From Diphasiastrum complanatum (taxonomy: Eukaryota > Streptophyta > Lycopodiopsida > Lycopodiales > Lycopodiaceae), in NCBI GenBank assembly GCA_029204225.1, contig CM055092.1, positions 43,383,863 through 43,447,862 on the forward strand: 64,000 nt of DNA, read 5' to 3'. Position numbers and translations under genes: made by a program. Under the pieces are notes generated by a model. It did not search any database. It was not told where the DNA came from and was given only the letters and a program-made list of their open reading frames with translations. Below are positions 10,378 to 22,834 of the stretch, piece by piece (the stretch's first letter is position 1; every line of letters starts with the position of its first letter).

Positions 10378-10800
10378 GTCCTTAATAAGAACTTGCGAAG
10401 TGGCATTAGGTATACACGTGCTGGTCAATGTCAATGGAAACCCGCCAGTCTTGGGCCTTCTGAATGTGGGTCCATAAAAAGGTTTCAGACACTTTATTTT
10501 CACAAATAGCATTGAATTCCTCCTATTTTTTAACCTTAGGCTTCTATGAGGACTTTGAATCCTTAATGAGTTCTTGCAGAGCTGCATTAGGTAAACACAA
10601 GCTTGTCAATGACAATAAAAATTGATCAGTCTTGGGCCTTTTGGGTGTGGGTCCATAAAAAAAGTTTCATTAAATTTTATTTTCACAATTAACATTTCAT
10701 TCCTTCTATTTTCTAATTTAGGCTTGTATGAGGACTTTGAATCGTTAATAAGCACTTGCAAAGCTGTATTAAGATGTGCTTATGTACTACAAATACTTAA
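10378..10800 (+). repeat. Tandem repeat, period about 182 bp
   Basis: Three related units begin near 10381, 10560 and 10743. Each starts with a form of CTTAATAAGAACTTGC..AG.GGCATTAGG and carries CAGTCTTGGGCCTT and GTGGGTCCATAAAAA further on. The third is partial. A more diverged copy of the third unit with its right flank (CTTTGCAACCA...TTTATTTGGGA) lies at about 11130-11270. No protein is encoded. Confidence 0.8.
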
Positions 10801-11334
10801 AGTCAACCTGAGGCTGCTTGCAACCATTTCAATTTGGCATAGATTACTTTGTTGCCAGCCAATGATTATGTGGTGGATTAGAAGAGTAATTGTGAAGACA
10901 ACTGAGAGATACTTATTTCTTGCACTTTATCAAGAATTATCATGTCTACTTTATCTTTCCTAAGCTATAAGGTTCCTACTTGGCTTGAAACACAATATAG
11001 TTGAAGGTTCAGAGAAAGTTGGAAATATGCATGCACTGATATTTTCTTTGAAGGACACCTATACATTTTTTCGTAGCCAATAACACTTTATTTCAGAACT
11101 TTGTTTCAAGAATTTGCATTTCATGAGTCCTATTTGTTAACCTTAGGCCCGTGCTAGAGATTCAAATGTTTAAGGTATGAAGTGGCATTGAGATGTTTTT
11201 AGATTCAGCAACTTCCTGAATTTGAACTTAGGTTCTTTGCAACCACATTTTATTTGGGATCTTGGAATGACATGATTCAAAAAGATGCTAAAAATCTTTT
11301 GTATGATGCTAATTAGAAGGTTTGCTTGATCTAG

Positions 11335-11428
11335 GTTCATGACTAGTTCTAGACAGTTAGCAAGAAACTTGGAAGTTCCAACTGTGAACGATTTGGGTTA
11401 TACAAAGAGATATGTTCGATGTCTACAG
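11335..11428 (+). CDS. SEU/SLK: SEUSS/SEUSS-LIKE co-regulator, internal exon
   Basis: A 94-bp exon between an AG acceptor (GATCTAG) and a GTGAGT donor. It reads FMTSSRQLARNLEVPTVNDL followed by GYTKRYVRCLQ, which matches the conserved segment after the LIM-domain-binding (Ldb1-like) region of plant SEUSS proteins. These proteins bridge DNA-binding factors and LEUNIG-type co-repressors in the nucleus during flower and meristem development. Reading phase continues exactly into the next exon at 11545. Upstream exons carrying the Ldb domain were not found between the window start and here. Family assignment is firm; SEU versus SLK is not decided. Confidence 0.93.
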
Positions 11429-11544
11429 GTGAGTTAAAGTTCTTTCTTTTTGAAGTCTTTCATAAGATTCACATTAATATGAGATGATAGATTCCCTAAA
11501 ACTTACATGAAATACAAGTACAAACTTTTTTGTTTTATGCACAG

Positions 11545-11614
11545 ATATCTGAGGTGGTTAATAGCATGAAAGACTTGATTGACTTCAGCCGAGAAAATGG
11601 TGTTGGCCCAATTG
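11545..11614 (+). CDS. SEU/SLK: SEUSS/SEUSS-LIKE co-regulator, internal exon
   Basis: A 70-bp exon with acceptor CACAG and donor GTATGT. It reads ISEVVNSMKDLIDFSRENGV, then GPI plus one base, which is the most conserved stretch of SEUSS-family proteins. The split codon (G + CG = Ala) joins the terminal exon at 21855 in frame to give PI-A-SLLNFPRRT, as in known family members. The following intron is therefore 10,240 bp (11615-21854) and holds most of the transposon debris between 11.9 and 20 kb. Confidence 0.95.
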
Positions 11615-11989
11615 GTATGTATCTTTACACCTAAATTTTTAAAGTTAACACGTCTTTTTAAAAAGAGATGATGAAAGGGCTTTTGAACTCTGAAAATACG
11701 AAGAAAAGAGACTTGCTACTAGCTTTGCATAAGATGATAACATCCTCAAGTCTTGAAGCTGCATGTCTCATTGTTAAGAGTACATTTAAGGAGCATTACA
11801 ATAGGTTCCTACTTCCTAGTAAATTAACAATTTCATCATATTTTCAGTGTCTGTGTGCACTACTACAGTACTACTTTATATTATCGAAAAATCGGTTCTT
11901 GAGAACTCTGCAGATCACAATAGAGATGGATTTATGTAGATCGCTAGGAAGAACATCTACTAGAAAATGTGCCTCCCCCCCAAAAAAAA

Positions 11990-12325
11990 AAGAAAAAACC
12001 CACGCACACGCCCAAAAAAAATAAACCTCTAGACCATAATTTTGATTTTTGCAATGTTAACTCCCAACAACCCCATTTGGTGCAATAGGCATGAAGGTTG
12101 TCTAATTGTCTTTGAAGTTCCTCTCTAGTTGAAGAGACTAGAACCACATCACTTGCATAAAGAATTATGGTGGTCAGGATACTAATATGAGCAAGGTTGC
12201 ATCCTGCACCCTTGCATTGCTCAGTGACCCTCTCTCTAGCTCGTCAGTAAACAATCCAGAAAGTTAGATGAGAGGGAACAACCTTATTGCACCCCTATGG
12301 TGCTGGATATAGGCTTTGGAATACT
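11990..12325 (-). pseudogene. LINE reverse transcriptase fragment (RTE/CR1-like)
   Basis: On the - strand, with frame breaks, the reading is GVQ-GCSLSSNFL...LFTDELERG, the RT finger/palm motif. It is followed by VVLVSSTREELQRQLDNLHA then YCTKWGCWELTLQKSKLW, the segment after the catalytic box. The higher-coordinate border coincides with the left end of a degenerate gypsy LTR at 12326. It lies within the SEUSS-like intron. Confidence 0.75.
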
Positions 12326-12960
12326 TGTATCACTCCTCCCTATCCCGGTTATTTACAGGTTTCACGGACAAATATACATTTTTAATTATTGTAATCATTG
12401 AATGGCTAAGTCTCCAAGTTGTGGTGACCTTTTTAAGGAAATTGTAAATAAATTGTAACTCGAACTGCTGGACCCTCATAGTTGCATGCTAAGCTTTGGT
12501 TTAGGGTATTGCGTCATAAACTAGGAGTGGTTGCACAGACCTCCCAAAAAGTAGGAGAGATGACTAGTCAAACAGACACGTCATATGCTTACTGGGACAC
12601 TTGGTCCAGTAGTGTACAAGTGACACGTGTCAAAGTTGACCAGTTAATATGACGTTTGTCATATGCTCATTGGGACATGTGATCCAATGTATGAGTCACA
12701 CGTGTCAGCCTACTCACTTGCCTATGTGTCAGGGTTTTGCTAAGCAAGTGTAGGTCATGCATGGAGTTTGCTGTGTGTCATGTTAGGATGTGTCAGGGTT
12801 AACGGGTGCTTGAGGATTATGAATAAGTTAGCCTAGAGAGAGGCATTTCTCATGACATTCAATGCAACAAAAATTGGGAGGAGACAAGCATGCTTGATCA
12901 TGCGATCTACTTGTTGAGAATTGAATAAAGTCTGAGATTTGTGATCAACTAGTGTATGAT
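12326..12960 (+). repeat. Degenerate gypsy LTR, same family as 2226-2927, + orientation
   Basis: From TGTATCACTCC...CTATCCCGGTTATTTACAGG to about GGAGGAGACAAG (near 12888) it follows the reverse complement of the 2.2/8.5-kb LTRs, including the tandem module with a G-box (GTGACACGTGTC) and W-boxes. The last 70 bp differ, so it may be another subfamily. A matching gag start in the same orientation lies at 14776-15040. The two are probably parts of one decayed + strand element. Confidence 0.75.
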
Positions 12961-12972
12961 ATTCTATTGTTT

Positions 12973-13914
12973 GTAAGTAGAAGAAGAAGAAGAAGAAGAT
13001 ATATTAACGTCTTTTCCATGCCAAAAGGCATATAAGATCAAAAAAGTACATATCAAGTGGGTGTCATCATTCCAAAACTAAAACTACTAACTAAAAGTTC
13101 TATATAGAGGAAACATGAGGTGAGAAACTCCTCATTTCTCTAGCTCTGCTACTACGGTCCCCACTACCTCCTTAACTCTTTTCTATAAAACGTATTATCG
13201 CGTCTCTGTAAATGAAATGTTTCCCCAAATCTTTTGCTTTCTGGCGGGCCTGTTTTCGTTCTTGTACTTGGACGTAAGTTAGGTCTTTGTCTAAGAAAAT
13301 ACAAGTATCTTTCAGCTTGGCTCGACAACAGAGAACATCTCTCCTACGTGTGATTGAGGGTTTTTTGTTCACGGAACCAATTCTTGTGCTGTTCTTCTTG
13401 TTGGTCTCGATCTGGATCTTTGATTTCTTGCGACTCTTCTATGAGAGCAGCCTGGTCCTTGACTTGGCATTGAAGATCAGCCAAAATGCGATCCATGTTT
13501 TGAATGTGTGGTACTCGGTGGCGTCCCGATATTGGGTAATGTGTGCAATCTGCCGGTCATGTTCATCTACTTTCACTTGTAGCTTTTTGACATGTTCTTG
13601 GAGCTGAGCAACCGTCGTCTGAAGGATCACTATCTCTCGTAGGTAGAAGCCGTATTCCCATCCTGGAGTTGGGCAGGTGTTTTGACTGTTAGATCAGCAG
13701 ATGCATATAGTTGAGGAGAGAGGGAGTAGGGATCTGTGACAGATGCATTAGAGTCCGGAGAGAGTTTGACATTTTGCATCAGAGCAGGAGAGAATTGGAT
13801 CAATGTGGACAAGAAAGTTTGAAACCAGAGTTCTGTCTCTGTTAGGTGGACCCTTGCAGCTCCTTTTGACAGCCCATCTCTGGTGGGAAAAGCTAGGAAT
13901 TGCATTGAAAACAT
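12973..13914 (-). pseudogene. LINE 3' end and ORF1-like coiled-coil protein remnant
   Basis: The - strand frame 13630-13439 reads a coiled coil (LQTTVAQLQEHVKKLQVKVD then EHDRQI). The frame 13372-13172 reads RAKLKDTCIFLDKDLTYVQ then QERKQARQKAKD, resembling LINE ORF1-type proteins that bind the element RNA. Sequence 12990-13060 resembles 16250-16310, which precedes another LINE 3' end. A short (AAG)n run at 12974-12992 sits where a tail would be. Assignment to ORF1 is by resemblance only. Confidence 0.5.
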
Positions 13915-14010
13915 GGATTTTTGCTGTTTTTCAGACCACTATGATTCATTGCAGCTTCCAATTTGCATTAAGTAGCTGTTTTTGCTGCAAATTGTACCTC
14001 CTACAGGGAT

Positions 14011-14100
14011 TTGTAGCCTTGCAGCTGGCTCAGCTGGTTAGCTTGGCATCCAAAGTTTCTTTGGTCCCAGGCTCGAGCCTCCCCTTGGAAACCAAGAAGC
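14011..14100 (+). mobile_element. tRNA-derived SINE, copy 1
   Basis: Contains pol III type 2 promoter elements: A box GCTCAGCTGGTTAGC and, 30-odd bases on, B box GGCTCGAGCC. The tRNA-like end CCTTGGAAACCAAG follows. Related copies are at 41881-41970 (- strand, with the same TTGTAGCCT head) and 18131-18181 (3' half only). Lies in the SEUSS-like intron. Confidence 0.75.
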
Positions 14101-14596
14101 ATTGTACTTCAGAAATAGGCTATTTCCAGCCTGCCGCAGCCCTACAACACCTGCAGAATTTTCAATGCACCTGCAGCCTGCTTTACAGCAGCAATCCACC
14201 ATCAGACCTGTAGCCACTGGGAAAAGTTTTTTCTCACCGAGATTCAATGTTTCATTCAATGAAACTCTGTTTCAAAAAGTCCATTTCAAACAGACTGTTC
14301 AAAACGGATTTTAAAATTGGGAAACAAAAACCTCCTTGTTTGTGTCTGTGTGCACGCGCGCACACGTTTGTGAAAGTTTAGCATAAAAAACCTTAGTTAG
14401 AACTTAGTAGTAAATAGTAGAATTATGAATACCTTGTGCATATGCATTGTGTGATGTAGCTCAATGTCTCATTGAGTCCTTACTGATTTAAGTGTGTCAA
14501 TTACCAATTGTTTATATTGTCATTGTGTAGAGCTATAATCACTATCTAGACACTTAAACAACGCTTGGTTTTCCCTAACACAAGGCTAGGAATAAA

Positions 14597-14797
14597 ACCA
14601 GGCCCAAAAAAAAACCCTAAATATTTTGTGTCATTTCTTTCCTAACAAAGCCGATTCTTTCCCGTTTCAAACGTGTTGTGAAAAGGCTTTTTGAAAAGGT
14701 CCATGAAAAATTCTTAGCAGTTTTCATAATTTCATCATGTAGGTGCGTAGAAGACCTACAACAGACCTGTTACAAATGGATCGGTTGGAAGGTTCCC
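14597..14797 (+). pseudogene. Gypsy leader and gag start, + strand copy (first part)
   Basis: The leader carries the CCCTAAA/TTCTTTCCC repeat tail shared with 7921-8028. The gag ATG at 14776 gives MDRLEGS, the counterpart of MDPLEGS at 8436. Coding is interrupted at 14798 by about 148 bp of foreign sequence and resumes at 14946. Confidence 0.65.
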
Positions 14798-14945
14798 CCA
14801 AACTCGAGATAGGAAGATAATATTTTAATAATCTTCACACATTTGAGATTTCAAAATCATTGGCAATTAACTTGAGTAGTTGATTACTCCAGAGTGAAGT
14901 TATTTAGTAAAACGATTAGTGTGATGAGGATTTACCAGGAACTGG
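14798..14945 (-). mobile_element. Chimeric insert in gag: LTR tip plus copia-associated non-coding repeat
   Basis: 14798-14839 is a near copy of 62071-62112, the first 42 bp of a copia-type LTR on the - strand (TGTGAAGATTATT...CTCGAGTTTGG). 14838-14945 matches 54430-54540 in reverse complement (shared CAATTAACTTGAGTAGTTGA). Two otherwise separate repeats therefore abut here and interrupt the gag reading frame. Confidence 0.7.
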
Positions 14946-15029
14946 CTGAAATCCTTAGGATTGAAGAAGTTGCCACTAAAGTTGACGCCATGGAACTGAT
15001 TCTGCAGCAAATCCTAGAGCAATTGAAGA

Positions 15030-15040
<11 letters not shown>
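14946..15040 (+). pseudogene. Gypsy gag start, + strand copy (second part)
   Basis: Reads LAEILRIEEVATKVDAMELI then LQQILEQLKTST before a stop at 15038-15040, where LINE sequence takes over. It corresponds residue by residue to the gag start at 8332-8436. Confidence 0.75.
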
Positions 15041-16460
<1,420 letters not shown>

Positions 16461-17051
16461 AGTATGCTGTGAAACTCTAGCTAAAGCCGTGGCCGCTATC
16501 TCTGAGTAGACTGTCGGTGTCATCTCAGCTGTCGTGGTGCCGTGGACTGTGATCTATGAATTGGCTGTCTCTCTAGATGTCGACACCGTCTCTGCCGTCT
16601 GTATTTGGAAGCATCTGGAATCTGAGCCTCTCCATTAGAGTCACTACTCAAGGTCTCTGGTGGGATAGGCACTCCTTGATGCTCAGCTTTAACATGGGAG
16701 GTACAGTTATGTCTAGCCTCATCGTTTGCAACTCTGACATCATCAGTGCAACAGATCTAGGGTCCTCATATGATATCAAGGTAGAGAATGTGATTGGGTG
16801 CTTTCGGAACAAGCAGTAATATCTCTCTCTCGTATCTCATAGTAAGATGGGCATCTGAAAAGAAAATGTGACTCATCCTCTACCTCCTGTGTATCACACA
16901 TACTATAGAATCGGGCCTCCCACGGAGTGCCACTATATCTGCCGGTCTCAATGGCTAGCTGATATGAAGGAAAGCGAAATTGACCCATCACTATCCACAA
17001 TCTGTGTGAGATACTCTCTGACAGGTATCCAGTTACTATAGGACATCCAGC

Positions 17052-17472
17052 CATAGTTACTAGGGAATGCGTTCCCACCCCTTGGGAACGTGTCCCACGT
17101 TCCCACCTATCTGACGTTCCTGGGAACGCGTTCCCAGGTGGGAACATTCCCGTAGCAGTGGAACCCGTTCCTAGGGGTGGGAATGCATTCCCAATTAGCA
17201 AAAGCAAAATCTTCTAATAAAACTTGCTTTTTGTGAAGCTTTTTAGTTTTTCGTTGACTGTTACCCATAAAAAGGCCCATACGCCTATATAAAAACCCAT
17301 CAAAAGTATCAAAATACTCGCTTTTGAGAAATAAGGCCGGTTCCATTCCTACACTTTGCCAGATTTCCTAAACACTGTTTCAAACTTATATATTCAATGA
17401 TGTGGTGTTCCCACGTTCCCAAGTTCTCGAAAATGTTCCCGTCCATTTCGTTCCCGTTCCCTGGCAACTATG
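17052..17472. mobile_element. hAT-like MITE, copy 2, inserted in LINE B
   Basis: A 421-bp element with ends CATAGTTACTAGGGAA and (reverse complement) CATAGTTGCCAGGGAACG and the same interior as 1446-1814. The flanking 8-mers share only their first four bases (CATC), so the duplication has decayed. It interrupts the LINE frame exactly between the conserved VTGYLSES.. segment and sequence upstream of it. An internal GGGAACGCGTTCCC palindrome is present. Confidence 0.85.
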
Positions 17473-18130
17473 CATCATAGATAGGAAATGTGTGTGATGG
17501 AACTCGCTCTTGGTCCCCAATGGACCCTGCCAAGTGCTCTTGAGATATGCCGTGTACAGGTGGCCCCAAATATACTAATGAGTGCCAACAGGTAGGTGAC
17601 CTGAATACCAAACGACGGGCCTGGGAATACCATGAGGAGTGTCTCGCTGAATGTAAGTGCTGGGATGATGACAAAGCTGTTGCAACATAGTGTGTATCTG
17701 TATGGTCGTCCAAGATAGCATACGAATCTATAGTCTTGAGATGTGTGCCCACTCAGTGGCTATCAAACTAGTACTCCATGTCTTTGCTGCGTACAAGGTC
17801 GAGGGGACGACCATAGTATCAAAGAGTTGACACTTACGACACATCCTGGATATGCGAGCTGAAACATAGTCTCTCCAGATCTACCAACGAGGAATAGCCC
17901 TTTCGTAGCCGGGAAACAGTTGCTTGTCTCATATTGAAAGTGGGGCCAAAGAATACAACACCCAAATATGTGTAGGAGTCAACTACCTCAAGTGGATGCC
18001 CATCCCATATAAGCTCCTGTTGTAGCATAAAGTATTTGGATGTGTTGAACACCATAACCCTGGTCTTGGCCATGCTGCTGCAGGCCCTCCCTCATCGTCG
18101 AAAGTGAAACCACATCATCCACATATAATA

Positions 18131-18181
18131 TCCAAAGTTCCTTTGGTCTCAGGTTCGAGCCTCCCCTTGGAAACCAAGAAA
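18131..18181 (+). mobile_element. 5'-truncated SINE insertion with 15-bp target duplication
   Basis: A 51-bp insert homologous to the 3' half of the tRNA-like SINE (AAAGTTCCTTTGGTCTCAGG, then the B box GGTTCGAGCC, then CCTTGGAAACCAAG). It is flanked by perfect 15-bp repeats CATCCACATATAATA (18116-18130 and 18182-18196). It splits the YVDD region of LINE B. Confidence 0.9.
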
Positions 18182-19600
18182 CATCCACATATAATAAGAT
18201 AGTAATAATGAGGTCACCCAATGTACATCCCTCCCCTCTAGCCCTCCGTATAACCTACTCAAGCTCGTCTATGTATAGGCCAAAGGGTGTAGGTGAAGGT
18301 GGACAACCCTGCTTAACCCGAATCGTATTATCCACCTTTGGCGATATAACCCTTGATACCCGGATTCGGCCAATAACTCGCCCTTACAATGCTACAACTG
18401 CTCGTATAATATCCTTTTGAAAGCCAGGGTCTCGAAGCCTCTGGATCAATAGATGCCAGGGCACATAAAAAGGCTTTGTGGAAATCCACAAATAGTAGTA
18501 TACATGCTCTCTCTTAGCCCTGGCCTCTCAATGATGGATGCATGGTGAAAATATGATTCGATGTAGTGTATCCTGGTTTGAAACCGGCTTGGCCAATCGC
18601 CTGTAGAATAGAACCATAGACTTTGGCAAAGAGGTGGCTAATCATGACAGTGCGATAGTTGTCAATTTTCATAGGATCACCACCTTCATGGATAGGATGG
18701 ATAAGGTTTGTGGACCACGAAGAAGGAAATCCAGATGTGACAACGAGGTTGAATAAGATGGAGAGGAATGGTGAGAGGATGGCAAGAGCATACTTTAGAA
18801 GTTCAGCCTCCAATTCATCAATGATTGGAAGAGGTCAGGTTGGCTTTTGCCGAAAAAAGCGAAGCGTTCTCCTTGATGAGACTGAGAGAATGAAACAAGT
18901 TTACTTAGCAAAGGCTTCAATGTCTTTGGCTTTATTTGAGTGTAGTAGTGTGATTGCCTCTTCTATCCGATCTGGGGTGAATATGTCAAAAGTGTATGTG
19001 GGATGTAGGCATGGGAAGTGGGGGTCCAGCAGATGGTGTACAATGATGTGGTATAGGTTACCCATGTGCTGAGATTCGTGATACGGGGTGGAGGTGCTCG
19101 TGAGAGGAATTTCTTCCAAAAAGACCCCGATGAGGAGCTAAAAAGGAGGTCCATCATCTTCTTGCCTTGGCTGATCTGATATCTGATTTTCTTCTTTCAG
19201 GTAATCCTATGGTATATACGAGATAAGTCCTTTACCAAATGGGGAAGGTAACACCGTGCATAGATCAAATTTTGGTGGAGGTGATTGCATTCTTGGTCAT
19301 ACCATGGGTTATGTGGTCGATGCTGCTCTAGATTTTCTTTTATATCTTGAATCTCATCACTTAAGTCTTTATTATGTTGATGAGAAGTTTGAATGGAGTA
19401 TGTGGGAGGAGGTAGAATAGTTGGATGGGGATAAAGCACCTTATTTTGGATCAAGAGCGCGAAGATGGCATTGCCTCTATTGCGGACGACCTTACTATAT
19501 AGTACCCTCATGATGGTCAGGTTTTCATTTGTTGGGGCTATTATGACTTGGTGGCAAACATGGGGCATTGCCTTGTGCCAGATGATCACTTAGGAATATC

Positions 19601-20330
19601 GCTCAAGGTACAAGAGATGTATGGGGAGCCAGGAGGCCATTGAGTGATCATGTTAGCACATCCTCTTTTGCTCATGGAGTTGATGTAGGACAAGGTCCGC
19701 AACCTCTGTTGGACAACACTCCCAATGCAAGACTCAACACCAGTACATTTGTTGGGCCCTCTAGGCCATTAGTATGTTCACCATTACATGTAGTGTGCTT
19801 TCTCGGCCTACACCAAACTCCCAACAATAGTTGGTCACTCCAAAGCTTCTCCATCAGGTGTAGGGCCATCTAGGCCTATATTAGATGCTTTGAGTGCAAG
19901 GACTACTAGAGCACATGCAACAATCACTTTTGAGAGAGGGAATTGTGCATCCAGAAAGACATACAAAGGAAGAGGGTCAAATGGCTGCCGCACGCGTGGG
20001 ATCCAGAATATGTCTACTAGAGTCTTCTATCTTGGCATTGCATTAAGGTCAGGGGGCACATTGATTGAGAGACACTGCTTTAGGGATGTAATAGCGTACA
20101 CAAGATGAGGCAGCTACTGGGAAGGTTTGCGAGTTATTCTAGTGCCTTTGGAATTGGCAAACACTATTATGTTTAGGAAGATGATGGCAGAGATTGTGGG
20201 ATCTGGTGTATCATGGAGCCCTTCCATGAGGAAGACTTGCACGAGGAACTTTAGGAGGGAGAGGGAGTCCCTGATGATAGAGTTGAGTTCAATACGGGCT
20301 AACAGTGCTTAAGAAAGCTACCAAATAAAA
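19601..20330 (+). pseudogene. Possible hAT transposase remnant (very decayed)
   Basis: Weak resemblance only. A 19640-19870 frame begins DHVSTSSFAHG. Around 20150-20280 the frame FRKMMAEIVGSGVSWSPS ... RRERESLM resembles the segment after the BED finger in hAT transposases (FxxMxxxIxxxGxxxxxPS). No catalytic residues can be assigned. It could be unrelated intron sequence. Confidence 0.25.
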
Positions 20331-21854
20331 GAGAGAATTTATTTGCTCAAGCTTCATCTAGTTTGAGGTTTGTGGCTCTCAGTTGGAGTTTGATTTCAGC
20401 ATAATGTATATTTTGAGGTAGTGGAGGTCTTGAGGTGCAGTTATTGTGTATTGCGGCTAAAGAGGGATACATCCTCGGTCACATACGAGTTAGTGAACCA
20501 TCTTGAGGAGATTTTATAGCTGCCTTTTGTGAATGAAACGAGGCTACTTGTTCAGTGATTGTTCTTTTGTGTTTGACGTGATCAACAAATTATGCCTATT
20601 GTTTACTTGGACTCTAGATTTGGAACCTCTCTTTATGTTTGTATGATGTTCATCACCATGTAGGATGGACATGCGGAGGGAGTTGTTGAAGAGGTGCAAC
20701 TTCCACAAATCGATCATGTAGTTTTCAATTGACTTCATCCACTTCGGAGATCATCTAGACATGGCATTGATGTATGAGCTTGATTTGGGATGGAGCACAT
20801 ATGCATTCTCGGGGAGTGGTAGAGGACATCCATGCCGCATATTCCTCTTCAGAGAAAGAGAGTTATTATTGTGGTTTCATGAGCATTGTGGACATAGGCT
20901 ACCATTATTGGAGCCACTTGTGTGTTGGCTTTGAGCCCTAGTGTTTTATGATATTCAACTGTATTTTTGGTTTGTCTATGAAGCTGCTATGCAATGTGAT
21001 TTTCAACGTGGTATAATTCACAAATTGTGGTAGATTGTGACCTCGTTATGGTTCAACTAGCTATTAGTAGTGCCACTCATGAAAGAATGATGTCATTTTG
21101 TTTGAGATTTCAAAGTCTGCAAGCTGTGTTTGAAGAATCTTGAGGTCAAATCTCGATCGTTTTATCTGTTGTTGATCGCACATTTTTTTAGATTTAAGTA
21201 CTGTAGACACTTTGGAGAGATAACAAATTTGGTTCTTTGTGTTCTTTAAGAGGAAATTCTGAGGTTCTTTTTGTGCTCAACTTATTGCTCTTCACACAAT
21301 AATCTTAAGTGACAATGGTCACATGGTCCTTCAGTTCGTTATCATTACTGTTTTTTTCATACCTCAGACAAAAGTTGTTTGATGATCCATATCAAATTTT
21401 TGTATCTTATTTTGATTGGCTATGTATGGTACTTAAAGGGCTGTAATTTCTTTAAGCTTTTCAAGAGGAACCTGTATACTTGTATTTGCCTGATGTTGAA
21501 AGCTTTTTCTGGAACTGTTACTGTTATGGTGCTTTATTTGTAACATTAGGAACCTTCAGCTCATAATGAAAGTTGTGTAAGTAAGAAACAATAAAAAGTA
21601 TCATGTGTTATGGTCCTTGTCATAACCTGTAGTCTTCATTAGCATGAATGCCATCTATAAGGAAAAGTCAAAATTTGAAGTGCTAATTCAGGTACATGCT
21701 TATTATATCCCATCATTGTGAGAATGTAGTTTTTTGACAGAATGGTCATTTCCTCCTTTTAGCTGTATGTGTAAAATGTTCCCTCGTTTTTGGTCTAATC
21801 ATGTTGAGAATTCACATAAGCATGCTAGCGTCTTTTTTCCTGTCATTGATGCAG
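20331..21854. other. 3' end of the 10.2-kb SEUSS-like intron
   Basis: AT-rich intron sequence with no recognisable element. It ends in a TGTCATTGATGCAG acceptor. The ATG at 21734 that opens the last-exon frame lies in the intron and is not a translation start. Confidence 0.7.
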
Positions 21855-22834
21855 CGAGTTTACTCAATTTTCCTCGTCGGACTCCAAATACTGCTGTTAG
21901 TTCAATACAGCAGCAAGGCCAATTACAGCTTCAAACATTATCTTCCAATGAGAGCAGCAATCCCAGTTCTGCATATCTCAGTGCTAATGACCACTACAGC
22001 ACGGGTCATGGAGCTCCTGTGAACGTTACATCTAATGTTACTGTCCATAACACCTTTCCAAGTTTACTCCAGCAAAACTCTACAGTCAGCATTTCAAATT
22101 CTCAACATGATGGCTTGTCAAAGCCGCCTGCAACCAATGGTCTAAACTTAGGCAGTTTTAGTGCACCAATGCAAGCCCACACAAACTACAATTCTTATCA
22201 GAATTCACTCCCTCTTTCTGGAACAGTTCAGTCTTCGGCTCTCAGCTTGTCAAATTCTAGTCAAAACACTTCAAATTTGTCTGGAAGCTTGTTACAGCAA
22301 ACAAGCTTACTATCACAGTCAAACCAGAATGACAGCCAAAATGTGGTCCATCTTCTACAAGAGATGATGATGAATTCACAGGTGAACAATGAGGGTCAGT
22401 TTCATCAAGGAGTTGGAGGGGGTGCATCAATGGTGGTAGGGAATGGTGGACATGGGACTGCTGGAGGCACTATCAATAGTTTAGGTGGTTCTACTCTAAT
22501 TGGTAATGGTGCTGCAAATATAGGTAACCATAATGGCAGTGTGGGAAGTGGTAATAGCAGTATGGGTGGCTTAAGCAATGGAGGGGGTAATCTCTTGACG
22601 GGTCTTGGAGGTAGTATGAGAAATCTAGGGAGTGGCGTTAATGCAATGGGAAACTTAAGTGTCATGAATGCCCTTGGGGGAAGATTAAATATGGGTGCTG
22701 CTTCTCAGCACCAAAACTTTCAACCACAGGACCCTGGCCAAGCTCTACATGAGAATATGAGTAACAGCATAACAAACAGCCTTGGTGTAACCGGTAGTTA
22801 TGGCAATCTTCAATTTAACTGGAAGTCACCATAA
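21855..22834 (+). CDS. SEU/SLK: SEUSS/SEUSS-LIKE co-regulator, terminal exon
   Basis: 980 bp encoding 325 residues after the split Ala codon, then TAA. It starts with SLLNFPRRTPN, the conserved end of the core (SLxxFPRRT). A long low-complexity tail follows: Gln-rich (SSIQQQGQLQLQTL), Ser/Asn-rich, a short helix NVVHLLQEMMMNSQ like the LLQEM segments of SLK proteins, a Gly/Asn/Ser-rich stretch, and the C-terminal GNLQFNWKSP, corresponding to the FNNLQFDWK ending of the family. Such tails act in transcriptional regulation through LEUNIG and Mediator-type partners. There are no stops or shifts, so the gene appears functional as far as visible. Confidence 0.93.

Larger units (their letters stand above)
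16461..19600 (-). mobile_element. LINE B (RTE/CR1-like non-LTR retrotransposon), decayed and nested
   Basis: Read 3'-ward on the - strand: NPWYDQECNHLHQNLIYA (about 19330); FTPDRIEEAITLLHSNKAKD (about 18970); RT core with FPSSWSTNLIHPIHEGGDP and KIDNYRTVMISHL (18720-18640); ILYVDDVVSLSTMREGLQQH (about 18120, catalytic box YVDD, split by a 51-bp SINE); AKTRVMVFNT ... SYTYLGVVF (18070-17960); and a C-terminal zinc finger MCDTQEVEDESHFLFRCPSY (about 16890). A MITE sits at 17052-17472. Frame breaks throughout make it inactive. The C-x2..3-H-x-C finger and YTYLGV block fit RTE/CR1-type better than the usual plant L1. Confidence 0.85.
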
